From the NCBI RefSeq assembly GCF_003063625.1, contig NZ_CP026604.1, forward strand, positions 5,372,065-5,436,064: a stretch of 64,000 nucleotides of DNA, read 5' to 3'. The notes under the pieces are model-generated. The model saw only the letters and a list, made by a program, of their open reading frames with translations, had not been told where the DNA came from and ran no database searches. A program made the position numbers and the translations under genes. This stretch comes from Saccharobesus litoralis (lineage in GTDB: Bacteria > Pseudomonadota > Gammaproteobacteria > Enterobacterales > Alteromonadaceae). Positions 17,585 through 28,060 of this stretch are shown in pieces. Position 1 is the first letter of the stretch. Each line of letters starts with the position of its first letter.

Positions 17585-18259
17585 CTATTGCGTATCCTGC
17601 TGCTTTAACACGAGAGGTTTTTCGGCTTTGCTTTTTAGATCGGCTATAACAGCCTTAATACCCGAACGCTTAATCGCCTCATTAATTTCTTTTCGTTTGG
17701 TATCTAACACTGAAATACCTTCGGCATCCATGTCGTATGCGCGCCAACTGATTGCACCAGTATTTTTATCTTCTCGCTTACGAAATTTAAAATACAAATC
17801 GATATCTGGGCGGCCCGGTTCTATGATTTTACTCTTAACTACCACAATATTAAGATTAGAAAAGTCTTTGCTTGGTTCAACCGCGACACTTTGTGTTTGA
17901 CGATAGGTTGAAAATACCTGAGCGTAAACGGTTACCATGTAGTCTTTAAATACTTGAACAAATTCTCTTTTTTGTTCCGTCGACAGTTTTCGGAAGTGTT
18001 TATTGCCTAATACCTTATATGACGCATAGGTGTAATCAATATGCGGTAATAGCTCTTCACTAACAATCACTTTTAAATGATCAGGATTTTGCTTAATCGT
18101 ATCTAATTCTTTATCAAATCGATTAAATGCACTTTGCGCCACATTTTTTAATAAAATATAAGGGTCTGCTTCCATGGCAGCTTGTGCCATAGACGAAATA
18201 CCAATACATACAAAAACAAATGTTAGTGCAACGTACTTTTTAATTTTAACTAAGTTCAT
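17585..18259 (-). CDS. mlaC: Periplasmic phospholipid shuttle MlaC
   Basis: Carries a phospholipid across the periplasm between MlaA in the outer membrane and MlaFEDB in the inner membrane. A signal peptide (about residues 1-27, ending MAQA) is followed by a Tol-Tol-Ttg2-type domain containing LLPHIDYTYASYKVLGNKHF and FVQVFKDYMV. Length 224 residues. One base separates its stop from the mlaB start. Confidence 0.94.
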   Translation of the reverse strand: MNLVKIKKYVALTFVFVCIGISSMAQAAMEADPYILLKNVAQSAFNRFDKELDTIKQNPDHLKVIVSEELLPHIDYTYASYKVLGNKHFRKLSTEQKREFVQVFKDYMVTVYAQVFSTYRQTQSVAVEPSKDFSNLNIVVVKSKIIEPGRPDIDLYFKFRKREDKNTGAISWRAYDMDAEGISVLDTKRKEINEAIKRSGIKAVIADLKSKAEKPLVLKQQDTQ

Positions 18260-18291
18260 ACTTTTAAATAACTCCTAACACATCCCTATGC

Positions 18292-18759
18292 TTAGTCATC
18301 GTTTTGACTAAATAAAAACTGTCCAATAAGTTCTTCTAATACTAACGCAGACTTGGTGTCTTCAATAAAACTACCCGGCGCTAATATTTCAATACCGTCG
18401 TCCACGAATCCAGGCTCTAAGCCTAAATACTGCTCGCCTAATAGACCTGCAGTTAAAATACTCAACGAGCTAGTCTCTGGGAAATCATTGTATTGTTGGT
18501 AAATATCCATAGTGACAACCGGCACATAATCGGTGCGGTCCAATGCAATACTAGAAACTCGCCCTACAACAACCCCACCAACCTTGACAGGACTTCTGAC
18601 TTTCAAACCACCTATATTGTCAAATTTGGCTTTAAGCTGATAGGTTTCAGAACTACCAACAGAACTTGAGTCAGCAACTTTTAAAGCGAGCACTAAAAAG
18701 GCGATAAAGCCAGCTACGATAAACAAACCAACACCGAACTCCAATTTACGGTTTGTCAT
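18292..18759 (-). CDS. mlaD: Mla system MCE-domain protein MlaD
   Basis: An inner-membrane MCE protein whose hexamer forms the periplasmic lipid channel. One N-terminal transmembrane helix (about 8-27) precedes the MCE domain with LKAKFDNIGGLKVRSPVKVGGV. Near the C-terminus it carries YLGLEPGF, as in relatives. The 155 residues are somewhat shorter than the 183 of E. coli MlaD because the C-terminal tail is trimmed. Confidence 0.95.
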   Translation of the reverse strand: MTNRKLEFGVGLFIVAGFIAFLVLALKVADSSSVGSSETYQLKAKFDNIGGLKVRSPVKVGGVVVGRVSSIALDRTDYVPVVTMDIYQQYNDFPETSSLSILTAGLLGEQYLGLEPGFVDDGIEILAPGSFIEDTKSALVLEELIGQFLFSQNDD

Positions 18760-18761
18760 TA

Positions 18762-19544
18762 TTATTCTCCAAACATCAATACAGTTAACACAAAATCTAA
18801 TCCCAAAACAGCCAGAGATGAGTGCACAACGGTTTGCGTTGTTGCTTTACTAATCCCTTCTGAAGTGGGTATACAATCATAACCTCTAAAAATAGCAATC
18901 CAAGTGACGACAAAGGCAAAAACGACACTTTTAATAAAGCCATTCATCACATCGTCGCTGAAATCAACAGATGCTTGCATAACAGCCCAATAAGCACCTT
19001 CATCAACGCCAAGCCAGTCGACTCCCACTAAGTGTCCACCAAAAATTCCCACAGCGCTAAACATAAACGCTAACAGCGGCATGCTATAAAAACCCGCCCA
19101 AAAGCGCGGCGCAATAACACGTCTTAGCGGATCAACGGCCATCATTTCCATGCTAGTTAACTGCTCAGTGGCTTTCATTAACCCAATTTCAGCGGTTAAC
19201 GCAGAGCCTGCACGGCCTGCAAAAAGCAAGGCGGTCACCACTGGGCCTAGTTCACGTAACAGTGACAAGGCGACCATAGGACCCAAGCTATTTTCTGCGC
19301 CATAACCTATGAGTATAGTATAGCCTTGCAGCGCTAAAACCATACCAATAAACAAACCACTAACGACAATAATCGCTAAAGACTGAACACCAACAACATA
19401 TATTTGTCGAACAACCAAAGGAAAGGATTTTGAGATATTTGGTAATGCAAACAAGGCAAAAAACAGCATTACCCCAGCTCTTCCCATGGTTGTGACTTGC
19501 TGAATGACACCACGCCCTATTTGAGTTATCACTTGAGCTATCAC
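18762..19544 (-). CDS. mlaE: Mla ABC transporter permease MlaE
   Basis: The integral membrane permease of the MlaFEDB phospholipid transporter. The 260 residues contain several hydrophobic helices and the family signature [25 protein letters not shown]. The start overlaps mlaF by 4 bases and the stop lies 2 bases from mlaD, so the genes are co-translated. Confidence 0.96.
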   Translation of the reverse strand: MIAQVITQIGRGVIQQVTTMGRAGVMLFFALFALPNISKSFPLVVRQIYVVGVQSLAIIVVSGLFIGMVLALQGYTILIGYGAENSLGPMVALSLLRELGPVVTALLFAGRAGSALTAEIGLMKATEQLTSMEMMAVDPLRRVIAPRFWAGFYSMPLLAFMFSAVGIFGGHLVGVDWLGVDEGAYWAVMQASVDFSDDVMNGFIKSVVFAFVVTWIAIFRGYDCIPTSEGISKATTQTVVHSSLAVLGLDFVLTVLMFGE

Positions 19545-20347
19545 AGCAAAACCTCTTTCAATTGTTGCTTAAACGGCTGTGCTTGAAAATGAAATGGCAC
19601 AGGTCCATCAGCTTCACCTGCCATAAACTGATGAACTAAAGGCGACTGATGTGCACGTAACTGCTCTGGCGAGCCATAACCAATAATTTGTTTATTGGCA
19701 ATAATATAAGCGAAATCAGCAATGGCCATCACTTCATGTAAGTCATGTGACACTATGATTGAGGTTAAGCCAAGCGCATCATTCAATGAACGGATGAGTT
19801 TTAACAAAACCCCCATAGAGATAGGGTCTTGGCCAACAAACGGCTCATCATACATAATCAATTGTGGATCAAGTGCGATAGCTCTAGCTAAAGCTGCTCG
19901 GCGCGCCATTCCACCCGACAACTCATTTGGCATTAAAGACGCTGCGCCACGTAAACCAACCGCATCTAACTTCATTAACACCATGCTACGAATAATATCT
20001 TCCGGCAGCTTTGTGTGTTCACGAATAGGAAAGGCGACATTTTCAAACACCGTCATTTCCGTAAACAAGGCACCACTTTGAAATAACATGCTCATTTGTT
20101 TACGAATATCGTAAAGCCCACTACGGCTCAGATTGGGGATATTTTTGCCATCAAACAGAATATTGCCAGAATCAGGGCGAAGTTGACCGCCAATCAATCG
20201 CAATAACGTGGTTTTACCTATACCACTAGGGCCCATCACAGCGACCACCTTCCCTTTAGGAATGGTCAAACTGATGTTTTCATAAATAATTCTGTCGTCG
20301 CGAGAGAAGGTTAAATCTTCTATTTGTACGAAATTTTTAGGATCCAT
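19541..20347 (-). CDS. mlaF: Mla ABC transporter ATP-binding protein MlaF
   Basis: Drives phospholipid transport through MlaE. Walker A is [11 protein letters not shown] near residues 39-49, the signature is [14 protein letters not shown] near 143-156, and Walker B is [13 protein letters not shown] near 162-174. The signature LSGGMARR, rather than LSGGQ, is characteristic of MlaF. Length 268 residues. First gene of mlaFEDCB-ibaG, divergent from yrbG. Confidence 0.97.
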   Translation of the reverse strand: MDPKNFVQIEDLTFSRDDRIIYENISLTIPKGKVVAVMGPSGIGKTTLLRLIGGQLRPDSGNILFDGKNIPNLSRSGLYDIRKQMSMLFQSGALFTEMTVFENVAFPIREHTKLPEDIIRSMVLMKLDAVGLRGAASLMPNELSGGMARRAALARAIALDPQLIMYDEPFVGQDPISMGVLLKLIRSLNDALGLTSIIVSHDLHEVMAIADFAYIIANKQIIGYGSPEQLRAHQSPLVHQFMAGEADGPVPFHFQAQPFKQQLKEVLL

Positions 20348-20450
20348 GCACTGTCCTTGTGGACAAACTCAATGTCTTTCTCTAGTGTGGCGCGTCTTGC
20401 GATAAGACCGCAATTCTAACAGAAAGGTTGCAAATTAGTCAGACGAAATA

Positions 20451-20481
20451 TTGTAAATTATTGTAGCGGTTTGGATATAAT
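20451..20481 (+). promoter_or_regulatory. Candidate promoter for yrbG-kdsD-lpt cluster
   Basis: A TATAAT at 20476-20481 is preceded by TTGTAA at 20451-20456 with a long 19-base spacer. It lies 35 bases upstream of the yrbG start in the gap between divergent operons. The -10 is consensus; the -35 and spacing are poor. Confidence 0.45.
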
Positions 20482-20515
20482 GCGTTACCAACTACCTTAT
20501 AATTATTAATTTTAC

Positions 20516-21490
20516 ATGTTAGAAGCCATTTTATTCCTCATTTTGGGTCTTATCGGACTCGTATTTAGCGCAGATAAGTTCGTGTTTGGCGCCGCTGCTT
20601 TAGCTAAAAACTTAGGTTTATCATCACTCATTATTGGATTAACCATAGTTGCTATGGGCTCATCAGCACCTGAAATGATGGTTGCCGCAACTGCCGCACT
20701 CGACGGAAAAATAGACACGGCTATAGGTAATGCTATAGGTTCCAATATTACCAACATCACACTTGTACTCGGTTTAACCGCTATTTTAAAAGTTATTTCA
20801 GTATCCTCATCAACATTAAAACGAGAATTACCTTTAGTCTTTGTTAGCTCTGTTTTAGCGATTGCCGTAATTTACAATCAGGAATTCACACGCTTAGAAG
20901 GCATAATGTTACTTATCGCTTTCTTTGCAACTATAGGCTACCTCACTTGGCGGGCGCTTAAAAAGTCTAAAACAGACGAACCAGACCTTTTAGAAGACGA
21001 GTTGTCTGATGATGTACCAGAAGGTGTACCTATGCCTAAAGCACTATTTTGGCTAGCGTTTGGTTTAATTTTATTACCTTTAAGTTCTAATTTACTGGTT
21101 GATTCCGCAGTGACTATCGCCAAATATTACGGCTTATCAGATTTAGTCATTGGATTAACCATTATTGCTATAGGTACCTCTTTACCTGAACTAGCCGCTT
21201 CAATTGCCGGTGTGATGAAAGGTGAAGATGACTTAGCCTTGGGCAATATTGTTGGTTCCAATATTTTTAATGCCCTCGCAGTTGTTGCCATTCCAGGTAT
21301 CATTGCGCCAGGGGTGATCGATCCATCAGCGGTTAATCGGGATGGTCCTATCATGTTGGGTGTGACTTTATTAATGATATTAATGGCAGTTGGTTTTAGT
21401 AAAGTTCGCAATATCAATCGACTAGAAGGTGCGTTACTCTTAGCTTGCTTTATCGGTTATCAATACTTACTTTTTTTTCATCAAGCCTAA
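20516..21490 (+). CDS. yrbG: Calcium/sodium antiporter of the CaCA family (YrbG-like)
   Basis: An inner-membrane cation exchanger. The 324 residues contain about ten hydrophobic helices in two homologous halves. Each half carries an alpha-repeat: GSSAPEMMVAATAAL with GNAIGSNITN in the first, and GTSLPELAASIAG with GNIVGSNIFN in the second. It is the first gene of the run towards rpoN, the same position as in E. coli. Actual ion specificity is not provable from sequence. Confidence 0.93.
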   Translation: MLEAILFLILGLIGLVFSADKFVFGAAALAKNLGLSSLIIGLTIVAMGSSAPEMMVAATAALDGKIDTAIGNAIGSNITNITLVLGLTAILKVISVSSSTLKRELPLVFVSSVLAIAVIYNQEFTRLEGIMLLIAFFATIGYLTWRALKKSKTDEPDLLEDELSDDVPEGVPMPKALFWLAFGLILLPLSSNLLVDSAVTIAKYYGLSDLVIGLTIIAIGTSLPELAASIAGVMKGEDDLALGNIVGSNIFNALAVVAIPGIIAPGVIDPSAVNRDGPIMLGVTLLMILMAVGFSKVRNINRLEGALLLACFIGYQYLLFFHQA

Positions 21491-21505
21491 GTGTTATTGT
21501 TTTCA

Positions 21506-22477
21506 ATGAAGAAACATAATTTTATACAAACAGCAAAAAACGTATTAGAGATTGAAGCCAACTCAGTGTTAGCTTTACAACAATACCTAAACGAAGAATT
21601 TCAACAGGCCTGTGGCGCATTACTAGCCTGCTCCGGTAAAGTGATCGTGACCGGAATGGGTAAATCAGGACACATAGCTAAAAAGTTAGCGGCAACATTT
21701 GCTAGTACTGGCACTCCGTCTTTTTATGTTCACCCTGCAGAAGCCAGTCATGGTGACTTGGGGATGATAGAACCTAACGATATCGTGTTAGCCCTATCAA
21801 ATTCAGGCGAAACCGAAGAAGTTTTGCATATATTGCCAACCATCAAGCGAATTGGCGCCAAACTAATCAGCATGACAAGTAAACCTAATTCAACATTGGC
21901 TTACGAGTCAGACCTACATATTACTTGTGCTGTAGAAAAAGAGGCTTGTACATTAGGGCTGGCACCAACGTCTAGTACCACAGCGGCATTAGCCATGGGA
22001 GATGCAATTGCCGTTAGCCTTTTAGAAGCAAGAGAGTTCTCCAAGCAAGATTTTGCTATTTCTCATCCAGCCGGCGCACTGGGAAGACGATTATTACTGC
22101 GAGTAGCCGATCTAATGCAATCAGGTGATGAATTGCCTTGTGTTACTCTCAATAAAACGATTTACGAAACCTTGCTCGTCATAAGTGCGAAAGGAATGGG
22201 CTTTACTGCGGTGGTTGATCAGGACAATGTCGTTATTGGTGTTTATACTGACGGTGATCTGCGCCGTAGCTTAGATAAGCGTATCGATATATACAGCACA
22301 AAAATAGTTGATGTAATTAAGAAAGGCTGTGTTACCGTACAGGCCGATTTATTAGCAGCTGAAGCCCTGCAAATAATGGAAGAAAAAGCCGTCAACGGCC
22401 TGATTGTTGTTGACCACGAACAACACCCCATAGGTGCAATTAATATGCACCACTTGTTAAAAGCAAAGGTACTCTAA
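21506..22477 (+). CDS. kdsD: D-arabinose 5-phosphate isomerase
   Basis: Converts ribulose 5-phosphate to arabinose 5-phosphate, the first step of KDO synthesis for LPS. An N-terminal SIS domain has GMGKSGHIAKKLAATFASTGTPSF and LSNSGETEEV. Two CBS domains follow at about 205-323. The ATG at 21506 gives 323 residues. A GTG at 21491, directly after the yrbG stop, would give 328; neither has a strong ribosome site. Its stop abuts the kdsC start. Confidence 0.95.
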   Translation: MKKHNFIQTAKNVLEIEANSVLALQQYLNEEFQQACGALLACSGKVIVTGMGKSGHIAKKLAATFASTGTPSFYVHPAEASHGDLGMIEPNDIVLALSNSGETEEVLHILPTIKRIGAKLISMTSKPNSTLAYESDLHITCAVEKEACTLGLAPTSSTTAALAMGDAIAVSLLEAREFSKQDFAISHPAGALGRRLLLRVADLMQSGDELPCVTLNKTIYETLLVISAKGMGFTAVVDQDNVVIGVYTDGDLRRSLDKRIDIYSTKIVDVIKKGCVTVQADLLAAEALQIMEEKAVNGLIVVDHEQHPIGAINMHHLLKAKVL

Positions 22478-23026
22478 ATGTTTTCATCAATATATGGCTT
22501 GTTAAATAGCCAGCAAGTTGAGCTTTTTAAGCAAACTAAGCTATTTATTTGCGATATTGACGGTGTGTTCAGCGATGGTCGTATTTACTTAGGCAATAAT
22601 GGTGAAGAGCTAAAAGCCTTCCATACTCGCGACGGCTTTGGTATTAAAGCGATTATTAACGCTGGCATACAAGTAGCGGTCATTACGGGCAGACAAAGTA
22701 CCATAGTCGAAAAACGCATGACATCACTTGGCGTGCAACACATATATCAAGGTCAGTCGAACAAACTAGAAGCTTATGCTGATTTAAAAAACAAACTTAA
22801 AATCAGCGACAAACAAATCGCCTATATAGGTGATGATGTACCAGACCAAACCGTAATGGCGCAAGTAGGATTAGCGATTGCCACCCAAGATGCTCATCCC
22901 ATCATTCAAAATTTAGCGCATTACCAAACGCAAATTAAAGGCGGTTTTGGCGCTGTTAGAGAGGCTTGCGATCTCATGCTACAAACTAGGGGCTTATTAG
23001 AAAGCGCCCAAGGTATGAGTGTCTAG
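22478..23026 (+). CDS. kdsC: KDO-8-phosphate phosphatase
   Basis: A HAD-family phosphatase that releases free KDO in LPS core synthesis. The nucleophile motif CDIDGVFSDG lies near residues 25-34. The second motif is VITGRQS, and the C-terminal acidic motif is YIGDDVPD. The 182 residues lack a cap domain, typical of the tetrameric KdsC type. Starts immediately after the kdsD stop. Confidence 0.96.
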   Translation: MFSSIYGLLNSQQVELFKQTKLFICDIDGVFSDGRIYLGNNGEELKAFHTRDGFGIKAIINAGIQVAVITGRQSTIVEKRMTSLGVQHIYQGQSNKLEAYADLKNKLKISDKQIAYIGDDVPDQTVMAQVGLAIATQDAHPIIQNLAHYQTQIKGGFGAVREACDLMLQTRGLLESAQGMSV

Positions 23027-23029
23027 CCC

Positions 23030-23581
23030 ATGCGCGCCTATTTATTGGTTCTTATATTAACCGTGATTGCGACCATTTTTTTCTGGGAAGAATGGCAATC
23101 TGCAGCCACTCAAGCACCAGAGAAAAAACAACAAGGTATTCAACCTGATTACCAAGCCGAAAACTTGGATATCAAGTACTTTAATCAACAAGGTCAATTG
23201 AGTGCTCAAATGCAAGCCAAAAACTTGGCACATTTCGAAAGCCAAGCGGCTACCGAGTTCGAACGAGTAGACTATCAATACTTTGGGCAAGACAACCATT
23301 GGCAAGTTACCGCACAACATAGTCAGCTCAAACAAAATCGCTACTTACAATTGCACGATACCATTGTTTTACAGGCACTCAGCAACGCTCAGCCTATATA
23401 CCAAATCAATACCCAAGCTATTGATATTGACCTAATTAACCAAGAAATCCATAACGATACGCAAGTCAAATTAGCCAGTTCACAACTGCAATTGGCTGGC
23501 AAAACCCTCTATGGCAACTTACGTTCTAAACAATTTGAAATCCAACATGACATTAAAGCCACTTACTCACCTAGCCATTAG
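23030..23581 (+). CDS. lptC: LPS export protein LptC
   Basis: A bitopic inner-membrane protein that passes LPS from LptBFG to LptA. One N-terminal helix (about 4-20) is followed by a periplasmic beta-jellyroll with the family start YQAENLDIKYFNQQGQLSAQM. Length 183 residues. The lptA gene begins inside its last 35 bases. Confidence 0.92.
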   Translation: MRAYLLVLILTVIATIFFWEEWQSAATQAPEKKQQGIQPDYQAENLDIKYFNQQGQLSAQMQAKNLAHFESQAATEFERVDYQYFGQDNHWQVTAQHSQLKQNRYLQLHDTIVLQALSNAQPIYQINTQAIDIDLINQEIHNDTQVKLASSQLQLAGKTLYGNLRSKQFEIQHDIKATYSPSH

Positions 23582-24065
23582 ACTAGGCTTAATATTCAGT
23601 GTATTGCTATCAACTGCGAGTTTTGCAGAACAAGCTGCTGATAATGAACAAATATTTATTGATGCGGAAAAGCAATCAATGGATTTAGTTAATAATAAAC
23701 TCACTTTTTACGGTAATGTCCAAATCAGTCAGGGGCACTTACAGCTCAATGCCGACAAATTAGAAGTGCAACGTAATAAAGGTAATCAGTCAGAAAAGCT
23801 TATCGCTTCAGGTAACCCAGTCACCTTTAATCATCAGTTAAAAGATGGGATCCAAATCAAAGCTCATGCACAGCAAATGCATTATAACTTAACAACCCAA
23901 GTTTTAGTGTTAATTGGCCAAGCACAAATAAACCAAGCGGATAGCATGATTAACGGTGACCGAATTGAATACGATGTGGCTAAACGCCAACTCATCGCAT
24001 CTTCCGACAAAGCCTCTGAATCGAGGGTTCGCGTTGTGTTAACTCCGGTAGCAAAAGAAAAATGA
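23547..24065 (+). CDS. lptA: LPS transport periplasmic protein LptA
   Basis: A periplasmic bridge protein that carries LPS to the outer membrane. The start at 23547 gives a proper signal peptide ([15 protein letters not shown]...ASFAEQ) in a protein of 172 residues. A longer frame beginning at 23511 would lack this. The OstA-like region has [15 protein letters not shown] and the lptA-type [10 protein letters not shown]. The gene overlaps lptC by 35 bases and lptB by 4. Confidence 0.94.
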   Translation: MTLKPLTHLAIRLGLIFSVLLSTASFAEQAADNEQIFIDAEKQSMDLVNNKLTFYGNVQISQGHLQLNADKLEVQRNKGNQSEKLIASGNPVTFNHQLKDGIQIKAHAQQMHYNLTTQVLVLIGQAQINQADSMINGDRIEYDVAKRQLIASSDKASESRVRVVLTPVAKEK

Positions 24066-24787
24066 CCAAACTCGTCGCTAAAAATTTAGCCAAAAGATAT
24101 AAAGCTAGACAAGTCGTACAAAGCGTATCACTTGAAGTAAATTCTGGACAAATTGTCGGGCTACTTGGCCCTAACGGCGCAGGAAAAACAACCACTTTCT
24201 ACATGATTGTGGGGTTAGTCGCTGCTGATAGCGGAGAAGTATCGCTAGACGACAAAGATATGACTCACTTCCCAATGCATGAAAGGGCAAGATTAGGGGT
24301 TGGCTATTTACCGCAAGATTCATCTATTTTTAGAAAATTGACCGTGCGTCAGAACATAATGGCTATTTTAGAAACAAACAAAGCACTAAATAGCCAACAA
24401 AGAGAAAATAAACTTGCAGAATTACTACAAGAGTTTCATATTGAACACATAGTCGATAGTTTAGGAATGAGTTTATCGGGTGGAGAAAGACGTCGCGTAG
24501 AAATTGCCCGAGCTTTAGCTGCAGACCCTAAATTTATCCTATTAGATGAACCTTTTGCTGGTGTTGATCCTATTTCAGTACTCGATATAAAAAGGATTAT
24601 TACCCATTTAAAAGACAGAGGTATTGGCGTATTAATTACCGATCATAACGTAAGAGAAACGCTAGATGTTTGCGAAACAGCCTATATTGTTAGCCAAGGT
24701 AATCTCATTGCCTCTGGCAAACCGGAAAGTGTGTTAGCAAATAAACAAGTGAGAGAAGTGTATCTTGGCGAACAGTTTACACTTTAA
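24062..24787 (+). CDS. lptB: LPS export ABC transporter ATP-binding protein LptB
   Basis: The ATPase powering LPS extraction by LptFG. Walker A is [13 protein letters not shown] near residues 37-49, the signature is [15 protein letters not shown], and Walker B is [16 protein letters not shown]. The 241 residues match the E. coli length. Followed by 46 bases and then rpoN. Confidence 0.98.
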   Translation: MTKLVAKNLAKRYKARQVVQSVSLEVNSGQIVGLLGPNGAGKTTTFYMIVGLVAADSGEVSLDDKDMTHFPMHERARLGVGYLPQDSSIFRKLTVRQNIMAILETNKALNSQQRENKLAELLQEFHIEHIVDSLGMSLSGGERRRVEIARALAADPKFILLDEPFAGVDPISVLDIKRIITHLKDRGIGVLITDHNVRETLDVCETAYIVSQGNLIASGKPESVLANKQVREVYLGEQFTL

Positions 24788-24833
24788 TGATGGTAAGCCA
24801 GCCTGTAACCGTGGCCAATAAACCGATTAGATA

Positions 24834-26318
24834 ATGAAACAATCGTTACAATTAAAATTTAGCCAACAACTGACCATGACACCTCAGTTGCAACAAGCCA
24901 TTCGCTTGCTGCAATTGTCGACCTTGGATTTACAACAAGAAATTCAAGATGCGATGGATGCTAATCCTCTGCTTGAACATGAAGAACAAGATAGTTTTGA
25001 CAGCAACGAAAGCTTAGATTCAATCAAGGAGCCAGAATCTAACCTGCTAAATGGCTATGACGACACGCCAGAGCCTATTGCCGATACCAAACAAGAACTA
25101 GAGCGGACAGAAATTCCAGACCAATTAGTCACAGATACCACTTGGGATGACCATCTATCCCAGGGTGCCAGCCCAGCAGCTAAAAGCTCAAGTTATTCTG
25201 TTGCAGACGATACAATTTACCAAGGCGAAACCACTGAAACGATCCGTGACCACTTGTATTGGCAAATGGACCTGACCCCATTCTCACCAACCGATCAGGC
25301 AATTGCCACCGCAATTATCGATGCGGTAGACGACAGCGGTTATTTAACCGTTAGCGCTGAAGATATATTAGAGAGTATGGGCGATGACGAAGTTGAGCTA
25401 GACGAAGTTGAGGCTGTACTGAAACGCATTCAGTTATTTGATCCTATTGGTGTTGCGTCAAGAACCGCGCAAGAATGCTTACTGGTACAACTCAATCAAT
25501 TTAGCCCAGAGACGCCTTGGCTTAAAGAAACTAAACAAATCATAGCCAATCATATCGACTTACTTGCCAATCGAGATTATCGAACCTTAAGCCGAAAAAG
25601 CCGGTTGAAAGAAGATCAACTGCGGGAAGTGATGAAACTCATTCATTCACTCAACCCTCGCCCTGGCAATGCAGTCATCGCGGAGGAAGCACAGTATATT
25701 GTCCCGGATGTTTCAGTGCGCAAAGAAAAAGATTCATGGATTGTTGAGCTAAATCCGGAAAGTGTGCCTAAACTTAAAGTAAACCAAGAATATGCTGCAT
25801 TAAGTCGCACTGCGAAAAATTCAGCGGACACTCAATTTATTCGTTCTCATATGCAAGATGCAAAGTGGTTTATTAAAAGTTTGGAAAGCCGTAACGATAC
25901 TTTACTCAAGGTCGCAAACTGCATTGTTGAACACCAACAAGGCTTTTTTGAGTATGGTGATGAAGCCATGAAGCCTATGGTGTTAAACGATATTGCCGAA
26001 GCAGTTGAAATGCATGAGTCGACAATTTCACGTGTGACTACACAAAAATACATGCACACGCCGCGCGGTATTTTTGAACTAAAATATTTCTTTTCCAGCC
26101 ATGTCAGCACTGAGAATGGCGGCGAATGTTCATCTACCGCTATTCGCGCATTGATTAAAAAATTAGTAGCCGCTGAAAACCCAGCTAAACCGCTAAGTGA
26201 CAGTAAAATCACCGACCTGTTAGCTGAACAAGGTATTCAAGTCGCTCGCCGTACCATAGCTAAGTACCGAGAAGCTTTGTCGATTCCACCATCAAACCAA
26301 CGTAAGAGCCTACTTTAG
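24834..26318 (+). CDS. rpoN: RNA polymerase sigma-54 factor
   Basis: Alternative sigma factor for nitrogen-regulated and other activator-dependent promoters. Region I starts [29 protein letters not shown]. The core-binding domain spans about 115-300. The helix-turn-helix contains [27 protein letters not shown], and the RpoN box is [10 protein letters not shown] near the C-terminus. Length 494 residues with an acidic region II. Sits in the standard lptB-rpoN-hpf order. Confidence 0.98.
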   Translation: MKQSLQLKFSQQLTMTPQLQQAIRLLQLSTLDLQQEIQDAMDANPLLEHEEQDSFDSNESLDSIKEPESNLLNGYDDTPEPIADTKQELERTEIPDQLVTDTTWDDHLSQGASPAAKSSSYSVADDTIYQGETTETIRDHLYWQMDLTPFSPTDQAIATAIIDAVDDSGYLTVSAEDILESMGDDEVELDEVEAVLKRIQLFDPIGVASRTAQECLLVQLNQFSPETPWLKETKQIIANHIDLLANRDYRTLSRKSRLKEDQLREVMKLIHSLNPRPGNAVIAEEAQYIVPDVSVRKEKDSWIVELNPESVPKLKVNQEYAALSRTAKNSADTQFIRSHMQDAKWFIKSLESRNDTLLKVANCIVEHQQGFFEYGDEAMKPMVLNDIAEAVEMHESTISRVTTQKYMHTPRGIFELKYFFSSHVSTENGGECSSTAIRALIKKLVAAENPAKPLSDSKITDLLAEQGIQVARRTIAKYREALSIPPSNQRKSLL

Positions 26319-26345
26319 GGCTCGCAACCATAGAAGGAAAAGCCT

Positions 26346-26633
26346 ATGCAAATCAACTTAACTGGCCGCCATGTAGAAGTGACCGAGGCTTTAAAAACGT
26401 ATGTCGACACAAAGTTTGCAAAACTAGAGCGACATTTTGATCATATAAACAATGTATATGTTATCCTAAGCGTGGAAAAGTTAGTGCAAAAAGCGGAAGC
26501 GACTTTGCATATTAACGGCGGAGAGATATTTGCCACGTCCGATCACCAGGATATGTATGCAGCGCTTGATTCATTAATTGACAAGCTCGACAGGCAAGTA
26601 ATCAAACATAAAGAAAAATTAAAGAGTCATTAA
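26346..26633 (+). CDS. hpf: Ribosome hibernation promoting factor, short form
   Basis: Binds the 30S decoding region and promotes 100S dimers in stationary phase. The 95 residues begin MQINLTGRHVEVTEALKTYVDTKFAKLERHF and include DMYAALDSLIDKLDRQ. It lacks the C-terminal extension of long HPF. A ribosome site (GAAGGAAAA) precedes the ATG. Confidence 0.96.
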   Translation: MQINLTGRHVEVTEALKTYVDTKFAKLERHFDHINNVYVILSVEKLVQKAEATLHINGGEIFATSDHQDMYAALDSLIDKLDRQVIKHKEKLKSH

Positions 26634-26641
26634 TCTGCTCA

Positions 26642-27091
26642 ATGGAAATTGAACAACTAATCACTCCGGACTGCGTATTTTGCGCAGTTCCGGCTAAAAG
26701 CAAAAAAAGAATCCTTCAAGTTATTAGCCAATATGCGGCTAAACAGCTAGGGCAAACTGAAATACAAGAACAAGACATACTTGATGCCTTGCTAGCACGT
26801 GAAAAACTCGGCAGCACAGGTATAGGTCAAGGTATTGCCTTACCTCATGGTCGTCTTAATTGTAATAAAAGTTTAGCTTTGTTGTTAACCTCAGACGAAG
26901 CCATTGACTATGACGCGATAGACAATGCCCCAGTCAAAGTTTTCTTCGCATTACTTGCCCCTGAGTCTGAATGCCAAGACCACTTAAAGTCACTAGCACT
27001 AATAGCCGAAAAACTATCTGATAAAACTGTACTTAAAAGTGTGAAAAACGCTATAACCAATCAAGAGTTATACCAAGCAATCACTAATTAA
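26642..27091 (+). CDS. ptsN: Nitrogen-regulatory phosphotransferase enzyme IIA-Ntr
   Basis: The last protein of the nitrogen PTS, which regulates potassium and nitrogen metabolism. A PTS EIIA type-2 domain fills the 149 residues. The phosphorylated His is in GIALPHGRL near residue 68, in the usual setting REKLGSTGIGQG. Lies 8 bases after hpf. Confidence 0.96.
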   Translation: MEIEQLITPDCVFCAVPAKSKKRILQVISQYAAKQLGQTEIQEQDILDALLAREKLGSTGIGQGIALPHGRLNCNKSLALLLTSDEAIDYDAIDNAPVKVFFALLAPESECQDHLKSLALIAEKLSDKTVLKSVKNAITNQELYQAITN

Positions 27092-27199
27092 GTTTGTTGT
27101 TAAGTTTATGGCAAGTTAAGTTCATGACTATAAATAGCTGAAAATAGTGGTATATTCTACTTGCTTATTTCAATAGGTTGTTAGTTTTAAGGAAAAACG

Positions 27200-28057
27200 A
27201 TGTTACAGCTAGTCATTTTCACTGGTCGCTCAGGATCAGGTAAAACCGCTGCGTTACATAACCTTGAAGATTCAGGTTACTATTGTGTCGACAATATGCC
27301 GCTAGAGCTTTTGCTGTCGCTCATCAATACAATGCAAGGCAAAGCCGATAAAGTTGCGGTGACATTAGATATTCGTAATCTAACGTCTCCTTCTGAGAAT
27401 CAAGTTTCCACCTATTTAGAGACATTACGTAATAAAGTCAGCTTACGTGTTGTTTACCTTGATTCGACTAATACCGCTTTGCTAAAGCGCTTTTCAGAAT
27501 CAAGACGTATTCACCCACTCTCCTTACAAAACAGTGAGCTTAGCTTAGAAGAAGCGATTAAAGACGAAGAAAACCAATTAGACAGCATCAAGCAACAATC
27601 TGATTTAATTTTAGATACAACAGGGCTAAGCATTCATCAGTTAAACGACTTGGTTCATAGCGAAATACTTGGCACTAAAGCCAAGCAACTCAAGTTGGTA
27701 TTCACTTCATTTGGTTTTAAGCACGGGCTTCCGCAAGATGCAGACTATGTGTTTGATGCGCGTTTTCTGCCTAATCCTCACTGGGTACCCGAACTAAGAC
27801 CACTCACGGGTTTAGACCAACCGGTAATCGATTACTTAGCGCAAAGTCCAGAAGTGAGTGAATTCATCTGGCAAGTTAAAATCTTCCTTAAAACTTGGTT
27901 ACCTGCGCTGGAGCGCAATAATCGCAGTTACGTGACTGTCGCCATTGGCTGTACAGGTGGCCAGCATAGGTCTGTGTATGTGGCACAAACATTAGCTGAT
28001 GCCTTTAAACAAGAAAGAGATAACATCACCATTTTACATCGAGAGCAGCGTCGTTAG
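27200..28057 (+). CDS. rapZ: RNase adapter protein RapZ
   Basis: A nucleotide-binding adapter that presents small RNAs to RNase E in E. coli and so controls GlcN-6-P synthesis. The P-loop GRSGSGKTAAL lies near residues 8-18. The C-terminal RNA-binding domain has FGFKHGLPQDADYVFDARFLPNPHW and IGCTGGQHRSVYVA. Length 285 residues. A 108-base gap upstream may contain its own promoter, but I see no clean boxes. Confidence 0.96.
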   Translation: MLQLVIFTGRSGSGKTAALHNLEDSGYYCVDNMPLELLLSLINTMQGKADKVAVTLDIRNLTSPSENQVSTYLETLRNKVSLRVVYLDSTNTALLKRFSESRRIHPLSLQNSELSLEEAIKDEENQLDSIKQQSDLILDTTGLSIHQLNDLVHSEILGTKAKQLKLVFTSFGFKHGLPQDADYVFDARFLPNPHWVPELRPLTGLDQPVIDYLAQSPEVSEFIWQVKIFLKTWLPALERNNRSYVTVAIGCTGGQHRSVYVAQTLADAFKQERDNITILHREQRR

Positions 28058-28060
28058 TTC

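Noticed and set aside
23511-23546. Longer lptA frame
   Set aside because: The extension comes before a clean signal peptide and lies inside lptC; the ATG at 23547 is the natural start.
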